Shown: piece after piece, positions 25,102-34,491 of the stretch
How the letters are laid out: each line of letters begins with the position of its first letter
How positions within the stretch are numbered: position 1 is the first letter of the stretch
DNA from: Oscillatoria sp. SIO1A7
Lineage (GTDB): Bacteria; Cyanobacteriota; Cyanobacteriia; Cyanobacteriales; Laspinemataceae
DNA: 46,859 nucleotides
Assembly (NCBI GenBank): GCA_010672965.1
Contig: JAAHFN010000058.1
Coordinates: 1 to 46,859 of the forward strand
Direction: 5' to 3'
Position numbers and translations under genes: made by a program
The notes under the pieces: generated by a model
Databases searched by the model: none
The model's input: the letters and a program-made list of their open reading frames with translations, nothing else
What the model was told of the DNA's origin: nothing

Positions 25102-25249
25102 ACTGATTTCCTGGCTTTAGCTGTTTGTAACATTAATTAAATCTCAGTTAAAGTAGAGATAAGGTGTTGCCCAGAGTGCTATGTTGGCCTAATTATGACC
25201 CGAGTATTGTCTGCAAAAATTCCTTAGTTAATATCTGAGAATATCGCCG

Positions 25250-26731
25250 ATGCTATTTAACTCTTACGAGTTTATATTTCTGTTTTTGCCGCTTACCTTA
25301 ATCGGATTTTTTACTCTGAGCAAATATCGTTTAACAGGAATCGCCACTGCTTGGTTAGCGATCGCATCTTTGGTATTTTACGGCTACTGGAATCCGCCAT
25401 ATTTAATCCTACTGGCGATCTCGATTACCTGGAATTATCTCATGGGCGATCGCATCAGCCGCATTGAACCGGGTAGCCGACGGGCGAAAATACTACTTTG
25501 GGTAGGGATTAGCTTCAATCTAATTTTAATCATTTACTACAAGTATGCCGGTTTTTTGATAGGGTCGGTGAATCAGGTAATCAACACCGACTTGCCGGTG
25601 TCGGACATTATCTTGCCTTTAGCTATCTCATTCTACACATTCACCCAAATCGCCTATCTGGTAGATGCTTATCGCGGGGAAACCAAAAATGCCCGTTACG
25701 ATTTTCTGACTTACAGTCTGTTTGTCTCCTTCTTTCCCCAACTAATTGCTGGGCCGATTCTGCGTCACGATGAACTGATTCCGCAGCTACGTCGAGGGCG
25801 ATTTTTTATTTTGGCCGATAAAAATATTGCCCGTGGGTTACTCTTATTTAGTCTGGGACTATGCAAGAAAGTTTTAATTGCGGACAATCTTTCCCGTTGG
25901 GTGGGGCCAATATTCGCTAATGCGGCGGATGTCACCTTCATTGAAGCATGGGTCGGTGCCCTGAGTTATAGTCTTCAACTATATTTTGATTTTTCTGGTT
26001 ATTCGGATATGGCGATCGGTTTGGGGTGGCTGTTTAACATCAATTTACCGATTAATTTTAACTCCCCTTACAAAGCCACGTCGATCTCTGACTTTTGGCG
26101 ACGCTGGCATATGACTCTTTCTAATTTTCTCCGGGATTACTTATATATTCCCTTGGGTGGCAGTCGCAAGGGAGAAATTCGGCGCTATGTTAACTTACTG
26201 ATAACGATGCTGTTAGGTGGACTGTGGCATGGAGCTGGCTGGACTTTTGTGGTCTGGGGCGGACTACATGGGGTGTATCTCAGCATTAACCACTGGTGGC
26301 GAAAGTGGGAAATTTCTTTGCCCAAGTTTTTTGCTTGGCTAATTACCTTTATAGCTGTGGTGTTTAGTTGGGTATTATTTCGATCGCCAACATTCTCCGA
26401 TGCCTTAGAATTGTTGCAGGCAATGGTCGGCATGAAAGGACTTGTTTTACCCGGGGAACCAACAGGCAAGCTGTCTATGTTGACTCAATTTGGCATCCAG
26501 TTGCCAGGGTGGCGATCGCTCGTCTATATTCCCGAAACTGCTGGCAAACAAAGCTTGACTTTAGTGGTATTAGTTGCACTGATTTTCGCAACAACTTGCT
26601 TACCCAATACCCAGCAAATTATGGAGCGCTTTAAACCTACCTGGTGGTGGGCTGTGTTTGTCGGAGGTCTGACCGCTTATTGTTTGCTATGCCTCAATCA
26701 GGTTTCGGAATTTCTTTACTTTCAGTTTTAA
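25250..26731 (+). CDS. MBOAT-family O-acyltransferase (AlgI-like)
   Basis: This is a 493-residue polytopic membrane protein of the AlgI/DltB group, which passes acetyl groups across the membrane for O-acetylation of a secreted or surface polysaccharide. The family signatures SFYTFTQIAYLVDAYRG, FPQLIAGPILRHDEL, QLYFDFSGYSDMAIGLG and FNSPYKATSISDFWRRWHMTLS are all present. The catalytic His327 lies in LGGLWHGAGWTFVVWG. The length is typical. The next gene starts 11 bp after the stop on the same strand and encodes the expected periplasmic partner, so the two form an operon. The acceptor polymer is not shown by the sequence. Confidence 0.94.
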   Translation: MLFNSYEFIFLFLPLTLIGFFTLSKYRLTGIATAWLAIASLVFYGYWNPPYLILLAISITWNYLMGDRISRIEPGSRRAKILLWVGISFNLILIIYYKYAGFLIGSVNQVINTDLPVSDIILPLAISFYTFTQIAYLVDAYRGETKNARYDFLTYSLFVSFFPQLIAGPILRHDELIPQLRRGRFFILADKNIARGLLLFSLGLCKKVLIADNLSRWVGPIFANAADVTFIEAWVGALSYSLQLYFDFSGYSDMAIGLGWLFNINLPINFNSPYKATSISDFWRRWHMTLSNFLRDYLYIPLGGSRKGEIRRYVNLLITMLLGGLWHGAGWTFVVWGGLHGVYLSINHWWRKWEISLPKFFAWLITFIAVVFSWVLFRSPTFSDALELLQAMVGMKGLVLPGEPTGKLSMLTQFGIQLPGWRSLVYIPETAGKQSLTLVVLVALIFATTCLPNTQQIMERFKPTWWWAVFVGGLTAYCLLCLNQVSEFLYFQF

Positions 26732-26742
26732 TTGTTCGCAAC

Positions 26743-27921
26743 ATGATTAAAAAATACCGTCGATTTACTTATCTTTTTCTCACTGCTGCCTTGTCTCCCT
26801 TGTTGGCGATAGGATTTTTCAATGGTATTGTAGATCCATACGGTATATTCAATAGCCCCAAAATTACTGGATTTAATCGACTCAAACCGAAACATTTAAC
26901 CCAAATTAGAATGTTTAAATCTAGCGAGATTATCCGGCAAAAACCCAAAACTGTTTTGCTAGGTTCCTCCAGAGTCGATTTTGGCTTATATCCAAAGCAT
27001 CCTAGTTTATTGAATCCAAAATCAGGTTATAATTTAGGAATTCTTGGAGGAAATATCTATGAATTAAGGCGCTATTTAGAGCATGCGATTGCCAATCAAC
27101 CCGACTTGCAAGAAGTTATTTTGGGAATTGATTTTTTTATGTTTAACGAATATAATCCCAAGATCGGCGATCGCACCGATGCCAGATTAGGAAAAACTCA
27201 TCTAACCAAGCAAGATACCTTGGACGTAATTTTTTCTTTTGATGCGATTGAAGCCAGCTTAGCGACTCTGAGTGCAAACCAAGCATATTCTAATCGTATT
27301 GTTTACTCCGATAGGGGAATGAGAAATTCAAAAATGCTCGCTAATACTATCAAAAAATCTCTAACTTTTATGCCAAAAGAGAAGGTATTTCAGCGCAGAA
27401 TTAAAGAATATTTTTCCCAAGAAAGATATTATAAAAAATACCGACTGCATAAGAAATATTTAGCAGATTTTAAATCGATTGTAGGAACTTGTAACAGCAA
27501 TAAAATTAAGCTAAAAGCTTTTATTTCGCCAATTCATGCAAATCAATTAAAAGCTATTAAAATTGCTGGTTTATGGCCTGATTTTGAGACATGGAAGCGA
27601 GAAGTTGTCACAATTACTCCCCTGTGGAATTTTTCAGGATACAACAGCATTACCACCGAACCGATTAGCGAGTCTATGAAAACCTTTCTGGATAGCGCTC
27701 ATTACAGTAAAGAAGTTGGGGATTTAATTTTAACTCGGATCTTAGATTATAAAACGGAGCCGGTTCCAGATGACTTTGGGGTTTTACTGACCCCAGATAA
27801 CATTGAAGCACACCTGGAAAAGATTCGGGGCGATCGCGAACTTTGGGTAAAAAACAATCCAGAAACAGTCCAACTACTTCTGGATATCAAAAGCGAAGTT
27901 GCAGGAACAGAAGAAAATTAG
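26743..27921 (+). CDS. SGNH-like membrane-anchored protein, partner of the MBOAT acyltransferase (AlgJ/AlgX/DltD-like)
   Basis: This is a 392-residue protein with an N-terminal signal anchor (RFTYLFLTAALSPLLAIGFF) and an extracytoplasmic domain. The GSSR block (residues 74-77) after a beta strand (KTVLLGSSRVDFGL) and a late DSAHYS motif (Asp317, His320) are where SGNH hydrolases keep nucleophile and Asp-His pair. A Gly-Gly-Asn (ILGGNIYE) sits between them. It probably receives the acetyl group from the MBOAT protein and transfers it to the glycan; this rests on operon logic and motif order, not on a recognised subfamily. I prefer the ATG at 26743; the frame is open to 26644 but that part overlaps the MBOAT gene. 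Confidence 0.78.
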   Translation: MIKKYRRFTYLFLTAALSPLLAIGFFNGIVDPYGIFNSPKITGFNRLKPKHLTQIRMFKSSEIIRQKPKTVLLGSSRVDFGLYPKHPSLLNPKSGYNLGILGGNIYELRRYLEHAIANQPDLQEVILGIDFFMFNEYNPKIGDRTDARLGKTHLTKQDTLDVIFSFDAIEASLATLSANQAYSNRIVYSDRGMRNSKMLANTIKKSLTFMPKEKVFQRRIKEYFSQERYYKKYRLHKKYLADFKSIVGTCNSNKIKLKAFISPIHANQLKAIKIAGLWPDFETWKREVVTITPLWNFSGYNSITTEPISESMKTFLDSAHYSKEVGDLILTRILDYKTEPVPDDFGVLLTPDNIEAHLEKIRGDRELWVKNNPETVQLLLDIKSEVAGTEEN

Positions 27922-28176
27922 CCCTTATGTTTATATGCAACTTGCAAAGCCTGTCTAAAGTTAATTATCTAACATAATATAAGTTTAAAAAGTTACAATA
28001 TTTGTAGGGTCATTGCCTCTAAAAAATGTGACTTTTAAACCCACATTACACAGTACAAAATGTAGTAATTTTGAAAGCTAGGACTAATAAATACGAATAC
28101 TCAATTAATTTGACTAAACCTGGCGTATTACAAGTTAATTACCTAAAACAAAGAAAGAAAAAATTTTCACGCTACG

Positions 28177-28347
28177 TAGGGCTTGCTGTATAAATCCAAA
28201 AGCCCGGGGTGTGGGAAGGTTGGGGTGTGGGAGGTCGCCTACGAGGTGTGGGAAGTGTGGGAAGAATTAAATAAAATTCTCCTCTCCCCCTCTCCCCACA
28301 CTCCCCCCTCTCCCCACACTCCCCACAGCCTTTTTCAGCAAGTCCTA
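28177..28347. repeat. MITE-like element, family F, with minisatellite interior
   Basis: TAGGGCTTGCTGTATAAAT at the left and TTTTTCAGCAAGTCCTA at the right bound a long hairpin whose G-rich arm (GGTGTGGGAGG words) pairs with a C-rich arm (CTCCCCACACTCC) around AATTAAATAAAATT. The copy at 34309-34465 has the same plan. The preceding 27922-28176 stretch is AT-rich and shows no gene; 28348-28482 is the cysE leader. Confidence 0.85.
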
Positions 28348-28482
28348 AGTAGCTGCCCCTCTTTCAAACGGGGGCCAATGCCCCAATTCCCAATTCCCAA
28401 TTCCGGTTTTTACTGTGTCGGGGGAGATCCTAAGAACGATAGAATAGCAAAGAGGTTTTTTTGCCGAGAGTGGTAACAACAA

Positions 28483-29271
28483 GTGCTAAACACACTTTTA
28501 GCTGATTTTCGGATTATCTTCGAGCGCGACCCTGCAGCTCGCAGTTGGATTGAGGTTTTGTTTTGCTATCCAGGGCTGCAAGTGCTGCTGTTTCACCGCG
28601 TGGCCCATTGGTTGCACCAGGTGGGCATTCCGTTTCTACCGCGCTTGCTCTCCCATATTGCTCGCTTTTTGACCGGAATAGAAATTCATCCAGGTGCAAC
28701 AATTGGTAAGGGTGTTTTTATCGACCACGGTATGGGGGTGGTGATTGGAGAAACTGCGATCGTGGGAGACTACAGCCTGATCTACCAAGGTGTCACTTTG
28801 GGCGGTACTGGCAAAGAAAGCGGCAAGCGCCACCCCACTGTAGGCGAGAATGTGGTGGTCGGTGCTGGTGCCAAAGTTTTGGGCAATATCCAAATTGGCA
28901 ATAACGTTCGTATAGGTGCTGGCTCCGTGGTGTTGCGGGATGTGCCGTCTGATTGTACCGTGGTCGGCATTCCCGGTCGGGTCGTCTATCGCTCCGGCGT
29001 TCGTGTGAATCCTCTGGAACACGGACAACTGCCGGATTCAGAGGCCGCTGCGATTCGCAATTTAGTGGATCGAATAGAGACCCTAGAGCAGCAACTGAAA
29101 ACTTTGCAAAACCAAAAAACCGTAGCAATAGCTGCAGCGATCGCTTCTAGTTCGGTCTGCCTCCCTGACGGAGCCGATGCTTCTGATGGAGCCGAGCTAG
29201 AGGCCATGTCGCTAAATTGTCGGCTTAAGGACAAAGCAGTTCAAGAGTTTTTAGACGGGTCGGGAATCTAA
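28483..29271 (+). CDS. cysE: Serine O-acetyltransferase
   Basis: This enzyme makes O-acetylserine from serine and acetyl-CoA, the carbon skeleton onto which sulfide is added for cysteine. The helical N-terminal part ([18 protein letters not shown]) leads into a left-handed beta-helix of hexapeptide repeats from about residue 66. [25 protein letters not shown] contains the conserved His82 expected to be catalytic, and [19 protein letters not shown] follows. Length is 262 residues; the C-terminal 75 residues after the beta-helix (a coiled [14 protein letters not shown] and an Ala/Ser-rich tail) look lineage-specific. The likely start is a GTG at 28483. It is the first of several sulfur-related genes here, though 13 kb from the desulfurase-encapsulin pair. 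Confidence 0.94.
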   Translation: MLNTLLADFRIIFERDPAARSWIEVLFCYPGLQVLLFHRVAHWLHQVGIPFLPRLLSHIARFLTGIEIHPGATIGKGVFIDHGMGVVIGETAIVGDYSLIYQGVTLGGTGKESGKRHPTVGENVVVGAGAKVLGNIQIGNNVRIGAGSVVLRDVPSDCTVVGIPGRVVYRSGVRVNPLEHGQLPDSEAAAIRNLVDRIETLEQQLKTLQNQKTVAIAAAIASSSVCLPDGADASDGAELEAMSLNCRLKDKAVQEFLDGSGI

Positions 29272-29875
29272 AGCGGCGCGCCCTATTCCGGCTACTTACA
29301 TCCATTGAAATGCTCCCAATCCCTAACAATCTCTAAGCCAATATGGCAGTATTTATATATAATGGTTTAGAGAGCGTTGTTTTGCAGAATTTATTAGTTT
29401 TTAAAGAATAATTTTGGTGCCTCTAGAAGAGAATAATCTGCAAGACTTGACTGTTGGTCCGCTGTGTAGCTAGCCCCTCGAATATCTTGTGTCAAATGTT
29501 TTATAGGGTGCAATACTAAATCCATTTTATATAGATCCGATGTTCTAGACCCGATGTTCGCTAGCCTTTGGGTGTTAGGTGTCAGTGGGATAAGGTCCCC
29601 TCTCAAGAAATTTGGCAGAAGAATTTATTGTGCGCGATCGCGCAACAGGCAGATACCGATGTAGCAGTAGCTTTTTCCCGGAATTTGCCATTATTATAGG
29701 GTAAATAATATCAAATCCGGTTAAACAATCATAGTAGGGGCGGTGCCCCCGTGCCCGCCCCAAACCAATCGGGGCAACCACGCTCGGGAAAAGCCCCTAC
29801 AGTACGGTATTTATGAGTAATTAACCACATTTTATATAAGTAGGGGGCATCTAGGTAGTCGCAAAGTAAAAAAAA
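29272..29875. other. Intergenic region with repeat remnants, no gene seen
   Basis: The region holds a lone family E terminus near 29307 and a GTAGGGGCGGTGCCCC ... GGGGC hairpin-like segment at 29733-29800, a word set that also occurs at 21016-21055. The short ORFs on either strand have no convincing start or composition. The last 100 bp are the leader of the small gene at 29876. Confidence 0.5.
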
Positions 29876-30106
29876 ATGTCTGAACGCACCAAAAACGATA
29901 ATCCTGAAGAATTTGCCCCAACTAACCAACCAAAAGCCCAGAATGAGGTTCGCGTTGGAAAAGCTCCCTCACAAGAATCTCATTCTTTCAATTACGAAAA
30001 GCAATCATCGGAGGATTTAAAAGCTGTCGCCAAAGGTTTGATGGTTAATTTAATGTGGTCTTTAACAGGGCTTGACAGCAAATCCGGGCGCTCCCAAGAC
30101 AAATAG
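29876..30106 (+). CDS. Small hydrophilic hypothetical protein
   Basis: This 76-residue product is rich in Ser, Lys, Asn and Glu in its first 50 residues (MSERTKNDNPEEFAPTNQP). It ends with a more hydrophobic amphipathic helix (LKAVAKGLMVNLMWSLTGLD). There is no signal peptide. The ATG follows an A-rich leader without an obvious Shine-Dalgarno. I recognise no family, and the neighbouring genes do not suggest a role. The codon pattern looks natural, but a gene this short needs homologues for certainty. Confidence 0.5.
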   Translation: MSERTKNDNPEEFAPTNQPKAQNEVRVGKAPSQESHSFNYEKQSSEDLKAVAKGLMVNLMWSLTGLDSKSGRSQDK

Positions 30107-30125
30107 GATTGCGGAAAGGGAAGCA

Positions 30126-30190
30126 TCGCTAGGGTGTAGGGTGTGGCGGTAGGGTGTGGCGGTAGGGTGTGGCGGTAGGATGTAGGGAAA
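30126..30190. repeat. GGTGTGGCGGTAG tandem minisatellite
   Basis: About four copies of GTGTGGCGGTAG follow the small hypothetical gene, a variant of the genome's GGTGTGGGG minisatellite. Confidence 0.85.
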
Positions 30191-30202
30191 CGTAATGCTA
30201 TA

Positions 30203-30313
30203 TATAGCACTACCGATTAAGGTGTTTGACAGTTACAAGATGCGTGCGAGTGCGCTTGTTGGCAGGACTTTAGCTGACTGCTGACTGCTGACTGCTAATC
30301 GCTTACTGCTATA
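30203..30313. repeat. Short repeat element, family C
   Basis: This is the second copy of the element at 4362-4473: TATAGCACTA, GATTAAGGTGTTTGACAG, then GCTGACT tandem words and CTGCTATA. The remaining DNA to 30432 shows no gene. Confidence 0.65.
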
Positions 30314-30432
30314 TTTTTGTACTCTCCCCCCAAGCCCATGAAAACCACATCGCCCAATGTAAGAGTACCTATCTAACGGCTGCTCTTGCATTGGGCATAT
30401 TACGCATAAAAAGCTCTAGGGGGAAGAATACC

Positions 30433-30861
30433 TTAACCTCTGCGAAAAAATTGCTTGAGAATCTCTAGGGGCGGTCTATCCCAAACGTCGATATGTTCGT
30501 AGATTAGCCCTTCGGAATTCAGTTTATAAGTAGAATAGCCGTTGAAGAGGAGGCGCGCTTTCCAAGGCAGACGCAAGACGCCCCGCACGGTCCAATTTGC
30601 CATAATCGTATCGGTGGCGGTCGCTTTGAGGTCGTGCAAGTCGAAGTACAGCTCGGTAAAGAATAGCTGGCCGTGAAATCTGAGCGTCCAAAAAATAATT
30701 CTATAGTTGAACTTCCATTTAAATGTATTGACCGGATCTTTGAAATAGATATCCCGAGTGTAAATATCGTAAGATATGTCGCGATCGAATAGAGTCGGTA
30801 AATCCAATTTTAGGGTTGCGATCGCCCGTTCCACTTGCAATTGATAATCGTTCATCCTCAA
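30433..30861 (-). CDS. DUF2358 family protein
   Basis: This 142-residue soluble protein belongs to a family (DUF2358) known from cyanobacteria and plastids, with an NTF2/SnoaL-like shape expected and no established function that I know. Recognisable segments are the start YQLQVERAIATLKLDLPTLF, then DISYDIYTRDIYFKDPV and the C-terminal YKLNSEGLIYEHIDVWDRP. No signal or membrane segment is present. The ATG at 30859-30861 gives a normal length. It is downstream of the DUF262 gene on the same strand, about 95 bp away. The family call is from memory. Confidence 0.8.
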   Translation of the reverse strand: MRMNDYQLQVERAIATLKLDLPTLFDRDISYDIYTRDIYFKDPVNTFKWKFNYRIIFWTLRFHGQLFFTELYFDLHDLKATATDTIMANWTVRGVLRLPWKARLLFNGYSTYKLNSEGLIYEHIDVWDRPPLEILKQFFRRG

Positions 30862-30956
30862 AACATCTCTATAGCAGTAAGCAGTCAGCTGTCAGGCTCC
30901 AAGGTAATTTTGAATTTTGAATTTTGAATTTTAAATTCCGCGCATCGGCACTAGCC

Positions 30957-32105
30957 TTACTGTCCGATTTTCAAACAAGGAACATCTAGGCCGACTTCCA
31001 CCAGAGCATCCTTCCATTTATCTAACCTAGTTTGGATTCGGTCTTTATTTTTAGTCGATGAGCTAATCGCTTCGTTAAATTCCGGATCTTGGCATACTTG
31101 CTTTAGGGACTTAATTATCTCCTCCTTTTTGCCTCTAATGACCTCAGAATCTAGTAGGGCAAAATATTGCATTATGGCATCGTAGATTGCTCGGTTGATA
31201 GATCTTTCCCATCCCTGGTCGAGATTATAGCGTCTAAAAGCCTGCTTCTCAAAAACATAGTCAACATCATCTACCACTTTGCGGAAAATCTGCCGATGAT
31301 GCTCCAGGTTTTCTGGAGGCATCTCCATCCCTTTTTCTAGATAATTATCCAAAAATCTAGCCAAATTACCTTTATACTCCCTGCCACTGAAGTGAAAAGC
31401 AAAAAAACGCAAAATCAACTCGCAGTCTTGCATTCTCTTATCAATAGTGCTGACATTGCGAATTTTCTGGAAAATTTCATCTTCGCAAAGTTCCTGGATA
31501 AGATTGTTTAAATTGCCTCTATAGACGCTATTGCGTAGTTCTTGAGCATTTAAAGGTACGAAGCCGCTATTCAAGCGCTCGAATACGTCATATTTAATAT
31601 GCGGGTGAGATTCTTTGAGAATAACTATGCAGCGGATAGTGCGAGATTGGAGCGCTCGCTGTTCTATCGGCGCTAAGTCTTGAAATTTCTTGCGGTTCAG
31701 CTCTGGCAGGACTTTCAAGCGACGGAGGCCGTACTCGTTATTGAGAAATCTATAAATAGCAGTCAGGCGCTGCTGCCCGTCAATAACGCTGTAAGCGTTG
31801 CTATCCAGTTCGGCAAAATAGCAGACGGGAATGGGAACGTTTAGCAATAAGGACTCTATCAAGCGACTGGACTTGGCGAAATCCCAAACTTGCCGCCTTT
31901 GGAAATTATCTGCGAGAATCAGAGAGCCCTCATCTACTTGATCTTTCAGGGAACGGATGATAAAGTCATAGGGTTGGGTGACGAGTTTCCTCCCCTGAAC
32001 CGGAATCTCTATTTCCGGCATCTCTTCCTCGTCTTCGGCGTCAAACTCTTGTATCGGTAATTCTTGGATATGTTCGTTGGGAGCGATCGCAGTATTGTCA
32101 AGCAT
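30957..32105 (-). CDS. DUF262 domain protein (GmrSD/ParB-like N-terminal domain)
   Basis: DUF262 proteins use a ParB-like nucleotide-binding fold; relatives include the GmrS half of type IV restriction enzymes and the phage-sensing protein SspE. Here residues about 45-200 hold the domain, with the signature IDGQQRLTAIYRFL (Asp109 to Arg113) and DVFERLNSGFVPLNAQELRNSVYRG. The C-terminal 180 residues are helical and lack the HNH (DUF1524) nuclease motif, so this is a stand-alone DUF262 protein of 382 residues, not a full GmrSD. An acidic N terminus (DAEDEEEMPEIEI) precedes the domain. It is close to an HD-domain gene on the same strand. A defence role is possible but not demonstrated. Confidence 0.88.
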   Translation of the reverse strand: MLDNTAIAPNEHIQELPIQEFDAEDEEEMPEIEIPVQGRKLVTQPYDFIIRSLKDQVDEGSLILADNFQRRQVWDFAKSSRLIESLLLNVPIPVCYFAELDSNAYSVIDGQQRLTAIYRFLNNEYGLRRLKVLPELNRKKFQDLAPIEQRALQSRTIRCIVILKESHPHIKYDVFERLNSGFVPLNAQELRNSVYRGNLNNLIQELCEDEIFQKIRNVSTIDKRMQDCELILRFFAFHFSGREYKGNLARFLDNYLEKGMEMPPENLEHHRQIFRKVVDDVDYVFEKQAFRRYNLDQGWERSINRAIYDAIMQYFALLDSEVIRGKKEEIIKSLKQVCQDPEFNEAISSSTKNKDRIQTRLDKWKDALVEVGLDVPCLKIGQ

Positions 32106-32254
32106 CGCCGACTCCTTCTATCTATATATTCGTTTTCGATACCTAGTGTAACAGGGGAAGGGCGATCGCCTCCCTACCTTGGCAGATATTTTTCTGCCGA
32201 GAACTCCTGCACTGCCACGCTACAGACTGCCATAGGGCGTTATGAGGCCGGCGA

Positions 32255-32824
32255 TTAAGTCGCTCTAACTAGCTCTTCAAGTTCTGAAACCGCCCGGTCT
32301 AATTCTTCTATCAAAGGATTGGAACCCTTGGCATGAAAGGCTTCTAGCAGAGAACGATAATACCAGAGGGTGCCATCTTTGCCTCCTTTAAAGCGCTGCC
32401 AAACTTTTTCTCCAAGTTGCCGATAGTCCTTGAGAATAGAGCGGACATTGTGCAGTTTATCGGCGGCACAGACCAGCAGAACCGAGGGCTCTGCTGCCGA
32501 GATGCGGGCGATGTAGGCTTCCTTGCGCTCTCGCCACGGCGGCTTCGGTGTTTTGTCGGTATCGGTGCAGCCTTCGACAATAGCCGCGACTTCCCTGCCA
32601 AAGCGGCGGCGAATTTCTTCTCTAGTAGGGGGCCCGCCTTGGTCTTCGATCGCATCGTGCAGTAAAGCAGCTATGGCTTGCTCCTCATTTGCCCCGTATT
32701 CTAAGGCAATACTAGCCACCCCCAGCAAGTGCGTAATATAAGGTATGCCCGAAGCCTTGCGCGTTTGTTTGGCATGGAGACGAGCCGCATAAACCAAGGC
32801 TTCGTTAAATCTTTCTGAGAGCAT
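32255..32824 (-). CDS. HD-domain protein, small alarmone hydrolase (SAH/Mesh1-like)
   Basis: This is a 189-residue protein matching the N-terminal hydrolase domain of RelA/SpoT enzymes without synthetase or regulatory domains. The metal-binding HD set is complete: His32 (YITHLLGV), His56-Asp57 with Glu60-Asp61 (ALLHDAIEDQGG) and Asp122 (AADKLHNVRSIL). It probably cleaves (p)ppGpp or a related nucleotide. The small length is that of SAH proteins. It shares its strand with DUF262 downstream (about 150 bp gap) and the TPR gene upstream. The CAT of the start codon lies at 32822-32824. The actual substrate is not shown by sequence. Confidence 0.87.
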   Translation of the reverse strand: MLSERFNEALVYAARLHAKQTRKASGIPYITHLLGVASIALEYGANEEQAIAALLHDAIEDQGGPPTREEIRRRFGREVAAIVEGCTDTDKTPKPPWRERKEAYIARISAAEPSVLLVCAADKLHNVRSILKDYRQLGEKVWQRFKGGKDGTLWYYRSLLEAFHAKGSNPLIEELDRAVSELEELVRAT

Positions 32825-32941
32825 AATTTTAATAAGTTTATAGCAGTAAGCGGTCAGCGGTCAGCGGTCGGTGGGTCAGCGGTCAGCACAAGCATTGCAA
32901 GGAGAGCGTAGGGGCGATTTCGCGCGATCGCTCCTACGCTA

Positions 32942-34207
32942 TTACTCCGGTGAGGACACTCGGACAATTTGCTCGATTTGCCCTGCAAAATAGTCAGTAC
33001 GATAGCCGAGCTGTCTGGCTAAGTCTAATCCTTTTTGAAAAGCGGCCAGAGCTTGAGGATAATCCTGACGCCGTTTATAGATTTGGCCGATTTGGTCGTA
33101 AGTATTCATCATGCCATAGAGATTGTAAGCGCGGCGATCGACAATTAATAAAGCTTGATAGACCTGGAGGGCTTCTGCAAGCCGATCGCGAGAACTATAA
33201 ATACTGCCAATTTGTTCTAAGGCAACTCGGGCTAGATAAAATTGCTGCAGACTCCAGGCCAACTTATAGGCCGCTCTCAAGTGCGGCAAAGCCTTGTTGT
33301 CCCGACCTAGGGTTTGATAGTCGCTTGCGATCGCCAGTTGCAATTCCGGCACCCGCCTCAACTCTTCGGTATCGGTATAAAACTGCACCAATCTTTGGCG
33401 CATGGCGATCGCTTGCTCGAATTGTCTGCCCCGAGCATAAACCCGAGCCAGTTCTAGGACATAGCTGATTTCAACAGAGCGATCGCTACTGGCCTCGGCC
33501 AATGCCAGCAACTCCTCGTAAGCCACGGCTGCCCCAGGATAGTCCAGGCGCTCCAATTGCAGTCGAGCGATTGTTTTCAGAGTCGCCTGCCGAGCTGGCA
33601 TATCCTGGCGATTGCGAGCATTGGCTAGAATTTCCTCATAAACCGCCACTGCTAAAGAACGCTCTACCACCGCTTGATAAGCTTTTGCCAAAGCTTGCAG
33701 CATCTCCAGGTCGCAGCGATAGACTCCCCGAGAAGATGGATTGGAGACGAAACTACTGCAATACTCTATCTGAATTTCTTCTAAGCGCTGGGCAATAATT
33801 TGTACCTGAGTCAGTAACTGTTTATTCCAGGCAACTGCTCCCACCCGAGCCAGAGCTTCTATTTCTTCTAGGGGCCCGAGGTAGCGCCGCAATCGCAGTT
33901 CTCGGTTCCAAATCTCAAAAGCCTCTTGAGTATTTCCCCCTGCTAGTTCCGCAGCGGCTTTGACATTTAGCTCGTCCAATGCAGTTCTGAGGCGATCGCG
34001 CTCTTCGGGAGGGAGCATCCCATTCTTGGGCTTTTCTGGCAGTAGCGGATCCGGTGCCGTCTCTTCCAGGGGATTCGGAGGCGACTGCTCTGCCCGCGAT
34101 CGCTTCTGGCTGGCCAGTGCCCCATCGACTGCTCCTAGAGTTGCGCCAAAAAAAACAACTGCAACCAGCCCAAAAGCTGCAATCTGCCTCGAAACCCTAT
34201 CTTTCAT
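32942..34207 (-). CDS. Exported TPR-repeat protein
   Basis: This 421-residue protein begins with a signal sequence (AAFGLVAVVFFGATLGAVDGALA), then a Pro-rich segment (SPPNPLEETAPDPLLPEKP). About eight helical hairpins of the tetratricopeptide type fill residues 110-415 (for example AVAVYEEILANARNRQDMPA; ALQVYQALLIVDRRAYNLYG; DYPQALAAFQKGLDLARQLG). TPR arrays bind other proteins, so a periplasmic scaffold role is likely; no partner is evident. The HIP1-rich sequence is in keeping with native genes. Confidence 0.85.
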   Translation of the reverse strand: MKDRVSRQIAAFGLVAVVFFGATLGAVDGALASQKRSRAEQSPPNPLEETAPDPLLPEKPKNGMLPPEERDRLRTALDELNVKAAAELAGGNTQEAFEIWNRELRLRRYLGPLEEIEALARVGAVAWNKQLLTQVQIIAQRLEEIQIEYCSSFVSNPSSRGVYRCDLEMLQALAKAYQAVVERSLAVAVYEEILANARNRQDMPARQATLKTIARLQLERLDYPGAAVAYEELLALAEASSDRSVEISYVLELARVYARGRQFEQAIAMRQRLVQFYTDTEELRRVPELQLAIASDYQTLGRDNKALPHLRAAYKLAWSLQQFYLARVALEQIGSIYSSRDRLAEALQVYQALLIVDRRAYNLYGMMNTYDQIGQIYKRRQDYPQALAAFQKGLDLARQLGYRTDYFAGQIEQIVRVSSPE

Positions 34208-34308
34208 GCTTCGCGATTTCTTGAGACTCTACCTAAGACTCTACCTAAAACTATAACGAAAGGCATCCTTAGACGTTTCTGGCGATCGCTTGAAACCCTT
34301 TCCCTAGG

Positions 34309-34465
34309 TAGGGCTTGCTGAATAAATATAAAAGCCCGCGAGAGAGGGAAGGGTGGGAGGTGTGGGAAGGGTGGGAGGTGTGGGAAGAATTAAACAAAAT
34401 TGTCCTCTCCCACACTCCCCCCTCTCCCCACACTCCCCACACTCTGCCTTTTTCAGCAAGCCCTA
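34309..34465. repeat. MITE-like element, family F, with minisatellite interior
   Basis: TAGGGCTTGCTGAATAAAT at the left and TTTTTCAGCAAGCCCTA at the right are good inverted termini. The interior is GGTGTGGGAAGGGTGGGA words against CTCCCCACACTCCCC words around AATTAAACAAAATT. It closely matches 28177-28347, so the minisatellite travels within the element. Confidence 0.88.
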
Positions 34466-34491
34466 GGTATAAGAAGTCTCGCTACTCGCTA

